Positions 33,426 to 46,709 of a stretch of 64,000 nt of DNA are shown piece after piece; position 1 is the stretch's first letter; the number at the start of each line of letters is the position of its first letter. Origin of the DNA: Plasmopara viticola (Eukaryota > Oomycota > Peronosporomycetes > Peronosporales > Peronosporaceae); the NCBI GenBank assembly GCA_001695595.3, contig MBPM02000065.1, positions 372,001-436,000 on the forward strand. The letters run 5' to 3'. The position numbers were made by a program, and so were the translations under genes. Below the pieces are notes generated by a model that saw only the letters and a list, made by a program, of their open reading frames with translations, was not told the DNA's origin and did not search any database.

Positions 33426-36400
33426 AATTGGCTACTATATATTATCTAAATTAAAGAAATAGCTGTGGAAGCCTAAATTCATGCTGCGGACATCCTCGGG
33501 ATTCTTAAGATTTGATGAGGAGTTGGAAGCATGGAAAAGCCTCTGAAAGGTTGCGTGGAAACATCGGCTCTCCTGAAAGCAAGGTTATTTCGCACACGCC
33601 ACGCGAGGAGTGATCATCGGATAGCTTTTGCTGCACCAACTTCATATGAGCATACTGACCAGCGCCATGGACTGCATCGACTGTATGGTACTCAAGAAAT
33701 TCATCCTGTTTTTTCGTCAAACCGGCTGTCGAGAGTAAAAAGATTTCTCATGGGATAGCGACTTGAATTATTACTGGCAGTGAACGAGTCATGTAATCCC
33801 TAGCCCACTGCGTTGAAGGTTTCTACCAATCGATCCGCACAGGAGCGTATCGAGAGATGTCTTTTTTTACTTCGTTTTTTCCTAGTCATCGAGCCTGGTA
33901 ACTTCATCATCAAGAGCATTGTTGGTAAAATCATTGCCTCTGAGAAATAGGGTGTGAGAAAATGGTGTAACGTCGCTGCGGAGTTTGACAGCCTTCGAAG
34001 CACGTTAACTACTGTTGCAGCATGCCACTAGGTGTACTCATCGCTGATAGACTCCCTCATTTGAAGCTGATAGTAGCCATACGACTAAAATAGTGCATCA
34101 TACAACATGGAACCGGACATGTTTGTCTGCAAAATAACCTTCCTCTGGTGTTCGTACAGGCACGGTTGCACTGCTTATTTATTGTAAGCATGAGCTAGTC
34201 GCCAAGATCATAAGTGCAGAAAGTACGAGGTTTTGACTCTCGCACCTTGCATCTTTCGCAAATGTAGACACCGATAAGCTCACATTTTTCTCATCGTAGT
34301 GGTAATTGCCGTCGTGCCTGGCACGAAGCCAATCGCATGTCTCTCTGACAGGAATTTTGATGGTGGGAGTTTTGTTACTAAATAAATTTCCAAAATATCA
34401 AGATTCTTTAGAATCCTCTGAGCCAAATCTCAATGCTCGCAACCTATAAGACCAATCCAAAATACTTACGTGAATGTAATTATCTCATCAAAAAGGGCGT
34501 TTCTGTTGAAGAGCACCACCTCTTGAATATTATTGGTCCTGAACTTAGCCACAAACTTAATTGATTTGAGTTTTTCTTACTTCAGTTACTCTGACACCAC
34601 TAGCAGTGCCTTGAAAAACGCCACGGCCGTAAAATAAAGTTTAGTTCAATTGTTAATTTTCGCTGAGGACAATATTTTTTTGTCAGCTACGAGGTACTCA
34701 AGGATCGCCTCGTATTGGATACCGCTCCATTTTAGCGGAGCTGTTCTACTCGCGCTTGGTAGCACTAGGTTTTCACCTAACCAACGACGTCGTTACTTTA
34801 GCTTTCGTGAAGATAACAGTACCTATTATGCATTTTGAATTTTTTTGTGCGTATACTTGCGCAGACTTTCTTCAAAAGGGCCGTATGCCCAACAGCACAC
34901 AAGAGTGGTGAGAACATAGACCATCATAGCCGTGGTGCGCGGGATTGGGCTGCTAGTATGTCTCGATCTTCTAGCCACGCTATGCTAAAGCAATGCTTAT
35001 CCACAATAAAGACAAGAGATGACTTTGTGATCGTGAAACGCTCAAGGTTTATCCTGATAATGATACTGTCTCGAATTGTATCATTAGCAGGTCAATCTGT
35101 ACTGATTACGCTGTTCTTTATAGGGCATCAGTCCGCCTTTTCTGGCTGACAGCTATCTGTGATGGCACTCGAAACTTTCCGGCGCACTGAAAATCGAAAA
35201 GACTTTCAATAGGTATTCATACCCTCGTACACTTGCGTGCATAGCCATCGATTCACAATCGCAGTCTTCTTTTATAAGATCCCACAGAGTGTATCAGCCA
35301 CACCCATCATAAAGAGTTTGTTATTTTCCGTTGAGGCGCCTCACCTATGCGAATAGTTGGCGTTTCCTTGGCTCCCAAAGCGCGGCTTCTATCAGCGGTT
35401 TTTCAAACCCTTGGGCAAGTCAAAGATGGGTCCTTTTAAAATAAGTACGGATCACATTTTTAATTACTGCAGTCAAAGCACGGAATAATACTTTGCTCCG
35501 CGAGACTTCATCCTGTCTGGATTCGATTGAGCGGTTTTACTGACACCATCCAGCAGGACGAGAAACTGTTCATCTACGGCATACCGGATGAGTAATGTTG
35601 TCTATGGCTATGCCTTTTTCATAAAGCAATTTGAGCAGCCTCTAACATCAGTAATAAGGAGTTAAGCACGAGGTGAGACATTACTTAGCCAGAAATACAG
35701 TCACCTCGATTTTTGAAGAGTGGCGCCTATTAATGAAGGCCGTCATTCCCTTAATTTATGGAATTTCTCTTAAAGCTCCTACCTTACTCGTAGAAAAAAA
35801 ATTGAGCGCTGGCGGAATGAAAGCTCGCTAAAATGAACATTGCTTGGACCCTACAGTAATATTCTGCGGGGAAGGGTGATGGTGTTAGTGAAAGCAGTAC
35901 GAGGTCTGTGGTATTCAAAGAGCCAACGCGGTGAAGGGTAAGACTCTTCCTTTTTCATTTGTTCCCGAGGCTGAGCAAGCGCTAAAACTTCCGCCGCCCA
36001 CGGCATAGGTGCAACCTTTATCGTAGACCCATCCTTTATTGCAGACGCAGCATTTGGTGCTTGTGCAGCCTTAAGCACAGAAATGCATAAGCTAAGGAGA
36101 CCTTCCACACTGATCAATTAATTGCGACTTGACAGACCAGCAGTCTTCTCTGCTGCCTTGTAGGTCTTCGTTATGACCAAACCAATTTTTTTACAAAAAC
36201 AAAAGAAGTGGTTGATTAAGTTGGACACACAACGTCTTAAAGCATGCGACACACATAACATTATTAATTACGCAGATCTTAGGGACTGGTGGCTTCAAAT
36301 GGCCAGCACCTTGGCGGCGAGCTCGTCATCAAAGACCAAAGAGACTCTAGAGAAACCTTTTTCTGCCATAATGAGCAGTGTTTTGACATTATAATTACTC

Positions 36401-36599
36401 ATTCTTTCATCGTCACCTCATCACAGCTTTGGATCGTGGGTTTGACATGGATAGGGGAAACAGACGCAATATTTAACGCATTCAAAGCGAAGAACTGTAG
36501 GAATGTCAGGTAAGAGTGATCAGGATGCATTCCTTTTTTGCAAGAAAGTGCATGTGCTGGGCTTAGACATCGACTAATCGTATGTACGCGTAGCAATGG

Positions 36600-37480
36600 A
36601 TCTTTCCCATGCACCACAACGAACGGGACTAACGGCTTAGTGATCTACGGGACGTTTGTGAAGGAATGGTTGTTAAGTCGTTGCGGAGCAGGAAGCGAGG
36701 TATTTACAGCGTTAGCTCCAAGGGACTTGCAATTAGAGAGCGGGAGGAGCTTTTCAAATTTTTAGTGTACACATCACACAGCTTGGAAAGACGCTGGTGC
36801 CTTAATTGAATCGTAATACTTGCAGCTTGAGGATACTATTGTTGTGGTAGATGTATAATATTGTATGTACGCTGGTGGGCTACAGGGATCTTGAAGGGCC
36901 ATTTGCGTTCAACTGCCGCGGCCTTGCAAAGCGAAGATCCGATTGATAACTTACTAGATGTCCTTATACTACATGCCGACATTGACCAGCACAAACACTC
37001 AACTTATTGAATATTGGCGAACAGTGCGAAAATTACTAAATATACGCCTAAGCTGCTTTGCACGTAGCAGAAAATTGGCGGGGCATAGCGATCGAAGACC
37101 TAATTGCAGAGCTGCGTTTTTTGATATGTATAGACAGCGTCGTTACTTGCAGATTTTAGCTATGTCAACTTATGCTATTTTTAGGTCACCAAATGAACGA
37201 GTTATTGCTCCAGGCTGTGGTCGAAACGGGAGCACAAGATTGTCCGTCGGTAGAATTTATGGCCAAATATTGGTCCCGCCGTGCTATCAGCCTGCCAATT
37301 ATAACTGCGAACGACAAAGAAGCTCACGCCATCTGAATCGCGCAAATGTATTCAAAGCAAATGCACTCTGCAAATAAACATTTGATGACTTCGGTATGCT
37401 CTTCGTGCATTTGTTTTGATGGTGTTGACGAGACAATCGAGTTTTTGCAAAAAGCAGCTCGGATCTTTTTTTTAACGATC
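36600..37480 (+). pseudogene. Unidentified coding debris
   Basis: Several protein-like stretches follow one another on plus in shifting frames. They are IYGTFVKEWLLSRCGAGSEV (about 36646-36705), REREELFKFLVYTSHSLER (about 36736-36793), SEDPIDNLLDVLILHADIDQ (about 36930-36990), MNELLLQAVVETGAQDCPSV (from 37193) and DGVDETIEFLQKAARIFF (about 37420-37475). Composition and length look coding, but stops and frame changes separate them. I do not recognise the family; it may be a host gene or a transposon. Confidence 0.35.
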
Positions 37481-39091
37481 CGCGTTTAGCGCAAAGAAAC
37501 TTCTTTTACTAGCAGTAACCGTGGTTTCGAAAAGCCGCGGAATACTGTCGCAAGTTGGTCCGAAAACCTGAAGTTGGCAAAAAAACATATTATAGCCGCT
37601 ATTCATTCTCTGCAGCTACAAAATTTCTCATCGTATGATCGGTTGCTTCGCTGATTTGATCCTGCGGCAAAGTTTAAACCCTTCCTCATGTATATCTCGT
37701 TGCTTTTAAAGTGGTAGCCGCAGTTTCGTAAAACACCTTTGTTGTTACTGCGATGACAAGGCAATCAAAATTGCGCGGTTGTGCACAATATCTCCTCGAT
37801 AGCGTTCATGAGTTGCACTTCGCGCTTCCTACCACAGAATTATGGCAGCACCGTCACTTAGTATTGCTCACCGACGTCATGCTTTGAATTAAATTTTGAT
37901 ATTCGTAAGATTGAATGGCACGCCAAATGTTTTCCCTTGCCCGTTGGTGCACAGACACCACCACCTTCGGGCAATAAATGTTTGCGAAGAGTGCTGCGTG
38001 TGCTCCAGCAATTATTCGCCTGGCTTTCGCCGTCAAATTAGTAGCGACATTTTTGTAGCAAATTTATTTGCCGAGTATGCGCCCTAAAAGGTTTTTGACT
38101 TGTCTTCAGACATGGCGGTGACGCAAAAAGCCTTATCCAAAAAATATAGAAATCGGCCATTGCGGACTTTGATCCATACATATTTGACGGTATATTCGTC
38201 TAGAGTCGCTCTAAAGAACATCAATAAGCTCTTGAGGCTCATTCAGACAGCCAGAGGCAGTTTTTTGAAGCCATACTAAACGCAACCATATGCCGACAAC
38301 AATAAATAATGGCTTTGCGGCTGAGAAGATTAGCACTTCGGCCGCTTTGTGAGCGATCATAGAATGCAAGCAGACCCCTAAAACCTAAAAGTCGTCCTAT
38401 GCCACCTTTCATCAGAATTCGAAGGAGAGATTAAACCTAGCCAATCATGTGTACAATTACAGTGTCGGCTGTGCTGGTCTCACAAAGCGGTTATTCGGTA
38501 TCATAATAGGACACTGAGTGTGAATAGTAGAGTCAGTTCACTTATTTTGGTAGCATAGTAAAAAAGCTTTTGGTAAACAAAAAGTCTCTAGACGCCGTTT
38601 ACGACGCTGCCGACTTTTGCATAGGTTGTGCTTTACTGCGACTCGATGAAGAAGGTTATAAGCGAGTCAACGTCTAAATGGCGTAGCCAAGGGCTGTTTA
38701 ACGGAAGTACTCCACCTTAAATTTGGTTGACCAGAAGCAAGTGCTCCACAGTCATAGTGGTAATCGAGAACTGCCTGATATTTAGCTACCGGGATCCACG
38801 CGCTAGGACTAAGCTGTCACTATCGCGGGATGCTGGTAGCAACCCGACCCATATTGGGATCGGGTTTCGTACCCCTCTTTACACTTTGGGGCTTTTTCGG
38901 TCAGTGGGCCCAACTCTTTTAAAACCCGATCGGGCGCGAGTCGGTTGGGCAGTCAAACACTCGGGTGTGATGCTCGTCCACTTAGCGACCTATCTCCAGT
39001 TGCCTTAATTTAAATCCTATGAATATCCCGGTTCTGGGTCGAACGGCTAGCCGCTCAAGCCACAGGATCAGTTGCTTTATATGTCCCGAGG

Positions 39092-39164
39092 TGCCGCGAC
39101 CCGGGATCAAACCAGGGATCTTCAGATCTTCAGTCTGACGCTCTCTCGACTGATCTATCGAGGC
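39092..39164 (-). tRNA. tRNA-Phe(GAA)-like sequence, probably decayed
   Basis: The minus strand folds as a tRNA of exactly 73 bases including the discriminator A. The arms are acceptor GCCTCGA/TCGCGGC with one mismatch (T4-C69), D arm GATC/GAGC with one mismatch, a perfect anticodon stem TCAGA/TCTGA with loop CTGAAGA (anticodon GAA), and T stem CCTGG/CCGGG with loop TTTGATC. The loop differs from the invariant TTCGATC at C56. The changes at T4, the D stem, G19 and C56 suggest a pseudogene or the head of a tRNA-derived SINE rather than a working tRNA. No intron is present. It sits in a GC-rich patch (38780-39180) inside A/T-rich DNA. Confidence 0.6.
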
Positions 39165-42100
39165 GTCTTGAGCAAACGGCGCATTAAAAGCGTGTATCAG
39201 GCACTACAACTATGCTACGCTGCTTTCTTAAAACCTTAGCTTTTAAAATATGGCGGTGCTAGATAGGATTTTGTGGATCTATCAAACTCTGACCCCAATG
39301 TCTATGATACGCTTGCCATTCATAGACAGATGTCAGACGAAATGGGTCAGCTGTTTGCTCAAGGAAAGACTGCAAAGTTTGTTTGTTGCGGCATCAAATT
39401 CGTAAGCCGATAAGCTTTTTACTGTTAGGTTTGCACTTAAATTGCGGCTTACGCATTTATGTGCATTACAACCTACTTGAAAGTTTGACTCAAATATGCT
39501 CAGCTTTCGCGAGCTCTTCAAGGCCTAAACTTTCGTAGAATAGTGAAGGAGAGACTTGAAATCTTTATTCTTTCTTAGGTCTTTGATCGACTTAGGATTG
39601 TTGCGGTGAAAATTATCTGACTTTGCAAATAGTGAATAGCAGGTCAACGAATTTATCCCACGTTGGGGTTGCTGCGCTCGGATCTTACAATTCCAGCACT
39701 AGACATGGCATAATGCCGCAGCCAAGTCATCTCGAAGGTAGAATATCTTCGACTCACAAAAGGAGGAAAAGTCCCTGTAAGCGTATGGCAGAAAGAAACA
39801 CTGTCCAAGTTGATTAAATATTGAGTTTCAGCACTCTTAGTTAGCATTTAGATATAAGAGTTTTATTTATTTAATTGAGGTGGTGTTTGTACTAAACTTG
39901 TGGCTCCGAGAAAAGTCCTTGGGCTGTGCCGTCGTATTACCGCGCCGATGATATAATTCTTTTAAATGGAGTTTCTTTATCAATTGCACTCGAAGAGTAG
40001 CCACCTGACAATCTTTACGACGCACTGCTAGGTGCCATCGCCTGTATCGATCAGGTAGGAAATATTTGGGAATTCCTCCCGTCTACATCAAATCCTTAGT
40101 CTTAACGGTAAGTAAAAGCTTTTCGAGACGGTGACTTGCGTCAGTACCCAGCATCAAGTCACATTATCCTTCACCCACTACACTTGTGACATTGACAACT
40201 GACATCAATCAAGAAATCTGCCGGAAATTGTCGATAGTAACCCCACGCCCTTCCTCATTTTCAAATGACTTCATTTTCAAGGTCATACAAGGACGCGTCT
40301 GTTTTTGGAAAACATGTGCTTCCTTGTTTTATGTAAAATCATTCGCATAACTGGTAAAGCTGGCAGCAAATCCAACACCTTTTAAGAGCACCCTGATATA
40401 TGATTTTGGTCGTCGATAATTGATATTTCTCCGCAGCCTTCACTAATCGGCTAAGCGGTAGCGTATATTGATGCCCGCTTGACCATCATTTTAGCCTGCC
40501 TGTACATTATATAAAATCAAAGAATGACGGAGAAACTTTTCGAAGATTGTCACGCCATCTTTTTGTGCGAAAAGCAAGCTTTGAGTTACCAAGAGCTTCG
40601 ATGGAATGGTGGCTCCTGATGCACGACAGGCTCCGAATGGACTTATAAAGGTTTAGAACCTTGATTTTAGAAGATACTTGAACGGATATGAATCCTGTCT
40701 GAATAAAAAGTAGTTGAGTTCAGTGTGTATAACGAACTTTAGGTAAGTTACTGTATTAAAAGTCAGTCTGAAAAATTCATTAATTGCCCACTCAAGAGAA
40801 GGTGGATTATGCGTCATACGCTGAATGATCGCATTTCTTTCTTTACGCCTTCTCTGTGCAAGGTGATGAGTTTTTCGGCTTCTGATGTATGCTTTAGTGG
40901 ATGTAAACATAAAGTTACATCGCAGAGAGCGTTTATAACTCGCTTCAGGGAGGAGTACCTTCTGGAATCGGATAATGAGTCCTAATTTGACGTGATTATT
41001 TCAATCGCTTGTAATTCTTCGTCAGTTCTTTTTGACAGCCTTGATCCAGCGACGTTTAAATGCAATCATTCATTTTCTTCTTCTGGCGTGAAGATGACGT
41101 ACGAAGGTTTAGATTGATTTTAGTCAAACCTAGCTCGTCATCTGAATGCTGAAAGATACAATTACTAAGCAACCCTATTCAAAAATTTTGATATACAAGC
41201 TTCTCTTTTCGTGGAAATTGACCTTATGTTATTCATAGAGGGACAGCACGTAGATTGTAAAATCTTCCGTATTACTACGGCTATAGCTCAGGCAGCCAAG
41301 AAAGTATTGCATCGGTCGCGGTATTTGTGAGAAAGGACACGCCGACCATTATCTCCAATATCAATCAATGAGCTTTCGACTCGTACGCCACCATGTAGCT
41401 CTCATACTATTATAACTTGCGATAATCACCGCACAAATTGACAAGCTCTACACTTCGCATAATTTTGCCCACTATTGTATGTCTCGTACGAGGTTATAGT
41501 TTTGGCTGGTAAGAAAGCATGACGATTTACTGAGTTCGGGCTTAAATGCACCATCGTCGAGATTTTCGACCTCATTTTGTTTCGTTTTGAGCGATTCGCA
41601 TTTCTCGAATCGTTAGGTAGCCATATAAAGCTTTATCAAACATTCGCTGATTATTTTGTGGCGAAATGTTAATTTCAGAAGGAATCTAACAAATCAATTT
41701 GTGTTGTGAAAGCAAAAGCGCTCGATCTTTTGAGCAGCATACAATCCGCTTGTCATATCCAGCTAGCAGTAGAATTAGCCAAGCTCTTGCCGCCATTTAA
41801 ACTGCCTGCTATATGTAGTTGGCCGTGTTATATCACTCGTCTTCCTACCAGTGTGATATGATCAAGGGTGCGATTGCTTATCAACGGCATTGGGATGATC
41901 ATCGAACGTGTCAAAATGTTCACCAGACGCTTACTCATTCATGTCCGGCATATCAGCACGGCTTTTTTTACTTTACTAAACCACTGATCTGGCATGTCTC
42001 GTAATGGTAACTCAACAGACTCATAGTGCAGCCAGTGGCAGAGCATTGCTTTTTCCTTAGAAGCGAATAGCGCTGATTTTGAATACTTTAGTATAGCCTC

Positions 42101-45100
42101 TCGACCTTTCCCTGAACCACAATCTCTCACTCTTTCCCTCAGTGCCGTATCTCACCCTGGCAGGATCCATCACCTGGGTAACTTGACGTTGCAGTCATGT
42201 CTCTAGTCGTAGTAGGCTGAAATTGTGTAAAATGTAATAGCTTGATCGTTGATCGTTGATCTTCCTTCTCCTTCACTATATCATCGTGCACTACTTGTAT
42301 TGAATAATTGATCTGCTTGTCAGCTATTTTTATTATCGGGTCGATCCAGACGAGTTGTTCATTTTCCTCAATAACGCACACTGCGGCGTGATACGTCATC
42401 GGCCATCAACTATAGCCCCAACAGGCTTTTAAATCTGGATGTCCGCCAGATCCGGAAGCTTAATAAGCCAGATTCTATGTCTTCGCTGCATTTTGTGTCA
42501 AAAGACACGTTGCACGATCCCAAACGCTTTTGGTTTTTAAGAAATTCCTTTTTCATAAACGCTTAATCCCTGATAAATTGAAAGCTTTTTACGGGTGGCT
42601 CACAAAACCTTGCACACAGCGATACTTTGTGAGATCGGAGAGGGTCGACGGTTATTGTGAGCTTGAGGGTTTTCGCTTGTACATGCTCTCCACACAGCGA
42701 CTGTCGCTCGATCAATTTATTGTATTAAGGTAAGCACATTGCTCCGTCGGCCATATTTAAACGGAACCGGCCGAAATCATCAAATCATACCAAAAATCGC
42801 GTTTTGACTGCCAGATAACCCCGGTCATACCAATAAAAAGCACGCAAGAGCTCTAGGAGTTGCTTTAATTAATGTATCTCTGCGGTTCAAACTACTTCAA
42901 ATAATTTTTGAATCAAAACAGTCAACTGATCATAAAGAAATTGAATAATATCGAAGATATTTTTTAATTCTAAAGAAGCATACACGTTTACTCCGATAAC
43001 AATATTGTCTGGTTTCTATTTTCCGTTCACGTAAAACTCGACTTTACAAAGCAGTATCTAAGTCAACACTCTGGCTTCATAAAATAGAGCAAGTCTGCCT
43101 TTTCGACGTCGATTTTTCTATAAGTCTTGGGTTGCTAGTATCACTTACGTGTTGTTTTTTTTAGTATCCGCACATATCCCTGGCAGTAAACCCAACGTGT
43201 AGCGATAACAAATTCACCAGGGCTTCGTAGGCTTGCAAAAGCAGTGACATGATTTTCATAGAAGCAGAGAGCATATGATTTTTTGCTTGCCCTTAGCTGA
43301 TTTCTTATATATTCATGTTTGCAAGTCTTAGAGCATCGACTTGTTCTGGGCTTACCTTTGTTTGCGTCCTAGCTTATTGTCGATGTACTCTTTCGAGCAA
43401 CTTTAGTTACTTCTAAATTGGTATGTATGATTGACGGATGATCTCCTTCACCAGACATTTGCTGTCGTCATGGATTTCTAGCCGGTCAGCAAAAGGCATA
43501 TAGTCTTTTGATGCCTAACGCATACTAAGCCGCTTCGACCATCATTTTCTCTAGATTCGTACGAAGTCCCACGACTAATTACAAAGCAGCCGATGACTTT
43601 TTGCCATTTTCGCCGCAAAAACGTTAATTCTAATTGAAAGCTAATTGGCTCGCATGTCCTCGAATGTTGCTTATGGTGGCTTCAAAGAGCTGACGTATCA
43701 GGCTGTAGACGAATGTACTGCTAACCGAACGTTCGGAGTCGTAAAAAAGCTGTTCGTTCAGGCGGCGGGACTTTGCCGGGCCATTCAACATATTTTGTGG
43801 CATCATTAGTCATATCTCTTAAGCATTTTGCTTAGAGTACTGATTTTCAAGAAGAAAATATACGGGTCTCTCATTCTGCATATGTGCACATTTTAGGGTC
43901 TATTCGGATATGCTGCTTAATACCAGTACTAACTTTTGTTCAAGTGTTGCTGCTTCGCTCAAAGATTTTATCGGCTTGCACCTGTCGCCAAATCACGTTC
44001 GATTTACAATCATATAAGGTTATCACAAATGCGGAGATTATACTTTCACACGATGTCCGCATTTGTCTCAGTAGCGAAGTAGTGAATGAATTCGCATGAT
44101 TTGCTACAACCTAAATGACACAGTGCTTTTGTCCGAACCGAAGTCACTCCAGTGCCGTTTTCGCTTTTTCAGTAGAAGCTTAACACTATAAGAGTATTCA
44201 GATCTTGCGACTATTAAAGGCTCGCTGTCTAGGAAGCGCAACTCGGCATCTTTGTTTATAGTGAAAAGTTTGCTTACATTTCTGAAAATGAATTCTTTTT
44301 CCGATGCAATACCGGATATATTACGCCTTAACACGCCACCAAGAGCTCACTAGCTTTTAGTCCTCTGAAAGTCGAAAGCTCTAAAAGTGCTTCTCTTTAA
44401 TGTTTGGTTGCCATAACATGACATGTACTTGCGCTATCTAGCAATCTTTAAAAAATCATTTCTACTACATTAACAGCGCTATGTTGATCGTCTTCCGCGG
44501 CAGGCGCTGCCGATACAGTTGGTCACCCGCTTTTTGTTACTTCTATTGCGACCACCTTCTTAACATCGTTGGCTACCACTGCTACTAGCGGTTTCCGATC
44601 ACTCTGCACTGGCTAAAATATGTAACGCAAGATTCAAAATTTTAGGGAGTAGTCGCATCAACCAAAGGGAAGAGATCAACATCCTCTGAACCCCATATTT
44701 ACTATAATCGCAAATTCAAGTAAGCCTCCTATCAGAGAGGGTGTACACACAACAGGGGGGAACATATCAGGTGGCTGGTTTTTATCACTTATCGACATCA
44801 ATCAATTTGGGCTTATACTTTTTTTGGCCAAGGCATACCCATTCTTCAAGTCATATTGGTACAAATTAAGGACAAATTAACTGTGCTGTCTAATCGATGA
44901 TAATCAAACCGAATTTTCTCAGGCCTATCGTCTTAAAGGCGGGTGTAGATTGACTACCAGTACTTCCGGGTGCCTTGCTGTAAAAACCGATAATTTAGGC
45001 ATTTGATCTTCGTTCTGAACTTGAAACTAGTACGAGTCGCAATTGTTTTGTACCTTGCGCCAAAGAATTAGTGTTAGTTTCTACTTTACGCAATTTTTAC

Positions 45101-45605
45101 ACTTTAAAATGTTGTAAAACACTGTGTGGGGTAGGTAGTACGGAATATATCTTACTAATATGCATTTGGTCAGTTTATTACTAAAATAGTTACTCGTTTT
45201 ATTCCGTAACATATTTCGTCTTGGTAATGCTATGCGTGTCTTGGCATTTGGGTAATATGATTTCTCTTATATTCATCAAATTGAGCTCGACAGAGAGTGT
45301 TTTGTAAGTGAGCATACGCTGGAAGTGCGAGTTGAAGGCTGCCACAGATTGATAGCTTTAAAAATGGTAAAAGTAAAATGAAATATTTCTTGTACATCTT
45401 TATTTATAGTAAATAGGTGTATATCTCCTCAAAAATAAAGAAAAAATAAGCTATGATGTAATTTAATTATTGAGACACTTTCAATCCGACACGACAACAC
45501 TGGCTTTTACATGCCAAACACTACGAGCAACACAGCATCTTACACATTTATTTAATGACTAAAGGATATGTCGAAGCCGATTTATATATAAGGCTATTGT
45601 ACGCT

Positions 45606-45932
45606 TCACTCTTCAGCATCCATGGCAATGTCGCCTGTGTTGCCCTTGTCGTCGTCGTTACTTCCATCCTCTGCCTCCATCTTCTCAATCTCCTCCTTTG
45701 TGATAAGCCCACTCTTAAGCAGCTTGGTCTTCTCGGCCATAACGTACACGCGATGGCGCTTAGCGTCCTTCTGCTGTTTCTTTTTGGACGGTCGGTGCTT
45801 ACGCAGCACTGTGCGCTTTCCCTTTTGTATCATTGCCACCTTTTTCTGATTGCGGATGGCGGCGCGCTTCTTAGCGAGAAGCTTGACCTTCTTCTTGTTC
45901 ATAGTCTGCACTGCCTGGCCGTTGGCTCCCAT
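45606..45932 (-). CDS. Small Lys-rich protein with acidic tail, function unknown
   Basis: The protein has 108 residues from ATG 45932. Residues 10-70 are densely basic (KKKVKLLAKKRAAIRNQKK, RPSKKKQQKDAKRHR). A short helix follows (LLKSGLITKEEIEKMEAE), and the C-terminus is acidic (DDDKGNTGDIAMDAEE). This layout is common in nucleolar and ribosome-biogenesis proteins. Its neighbours (mS33, Mrt4, eIF3h) would fit, but I do not recognise the family. The opposite strand has a longer overlapping open frame (45555-45998) with unnatural Leu/Cys/Ser composition, which I take as its shadow. Confidence 0.65.
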   Translation of the reverse strand: MGANGQAVQTMNKKKVKLLAKKRAAIRNQKKVAMIQKGKRTVLRKHRPSKKKQQKDAKRHRVYVMAEKTKLLKSGLITKEEIEKMEAEDGSNDDDKGNTGDIAMDAEE

Positions 45933-46436
45933 TGCTCCCCAATGTACGCACTTCGGTCTTGGGCTTTTTTTTTATTGTCGATCGAATGGCCGCCGTAAAA
46001 AACCGTATATAAGAAAGTAGTACCGTCGTACTTGATAACACAATACATCTTACAATTTTTGATGAGATTATTAAGTATTAGAGGGATTTAGTTTTTGTTG
46101 CTTAACAAATCCATGTGGTGCTTAGCGTATGATTAAAGTCACACTCAAGCAATGTCGCGATATATGAGACAATAGTCGAACTTCCGCACCGCTGATTCCC
46201 ATCTTCATATAAGCTCACCGTGTTACAGCACATGCCAATTAGTACCGCCAACAACAAAATACAAAAGGATTAAGCTCAATCAACTGACATGCTTTCATTT
46301 TGGCATTGAATGGTAACCTTAGCAACAGTATGCCACAGCAATGACACGATAATGTCTCATTCTTCCCCAAAATGCTAGATTTCAACGCGTGCTCTAATGC
46401 TGTCCCTGCAAATTCGTATTTGCAGCTGGCCTCGTC
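45933..46436. other. Intergenic, no gene seen
   Basis: These 504 bases are A/T-rich. They would include the promoter of the small basic protein and the 3' region of the mS33 gene. Confidence 0.4.
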
Positions 46437-46709
46437 CTACTTTTTGGAGCGCTTTCCTGCTCCTTTCTTAGGGACAGACTTGCCTCGCCGCTTCATTTGG
46501 TCAAGCTTACCCAGGCGCTCTTCATTCAAAATTTCAAAGTTGGGGTCATCTCCGCCTAGACGTAGAAGCAGGGGTTTGTTGAACCACGATGCCACCTTGT
46601 CACCCTTAAGCTGCTTGCTGATGACCTTGTTGCCGGACGGAATATTGCGCTGCGGTAAGCGCTGGAAGATCTTGCGACTAAGGTCCGCAATCTGCTGGGG
46701 AGACGCCAT
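46437..46709 (-). CDS. MRPS33: Mitochondrial small-subunit ribosomal protein mS33
   Basis: Single exon, 90 residues, close to the usual length of about 100. The order of features matches the MRP-S33 family (PF08293): an N-terminal helix (IADLSRKIFQR), KVISKQLKGDKVASWF, a middle block ending LRLGGDDPNFEILNEERL, and the basic tail KKGAGKRSKK, which parallels the KKGEGKR tail of animal mS33. It is a nuclear-encoded component of the mitoribosome small subunit. No long targeting peptide is visible, as is common for this family. Start ATG 46709 faces the RPE gene across 163 bases. Confidence 0.8.
   Translation of the reverse strand: MASPQQIADLSRKIFQRLPQRNIPSGNKVISKQLKGDKVASWFNKPLLLRLGGDDPNFEILNEERLGKLDQMKRRGKSVPKKGAGKRSKK

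Larger units (their letters stand above)
30906..45605. other. Gene-poor region with decayed coding sequence
   Basis: No intact gene is supported over this stretch of almost 15 kb. Listed separately are an LRR pseudogene (31.32-31.81 kb), a possible orphan first exon (33.21 kb), coding debris of unknown family (36.6-37.48 kb) and a tRNA-Phe-like sequence (39.1 kb). Other open frames, such as 36958-37377 on plus, 35851-36117 and 40653-40910 on minus and 42530-42733 on plus, are too short or unlike any family I know. Sequence is A/T-rich with stops in all frames, as expected of old repeats and relics. Confidence 0.55.

Noticed and set aside
36958..37377. 139-codon plus-strand open frame
   Set aside because: Its residue pattern is not protein-like, while other frames of the same stretch give better peptides, so it is probably a by-product of decayed coding sequence.
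45555..45998. 147-codon plus-strand open frame
   Set aside because: It is antisense to the small basic protein. Its Leu/Cys/Ser-heavy composition is what a Lys-rich gene gives when read backwards.
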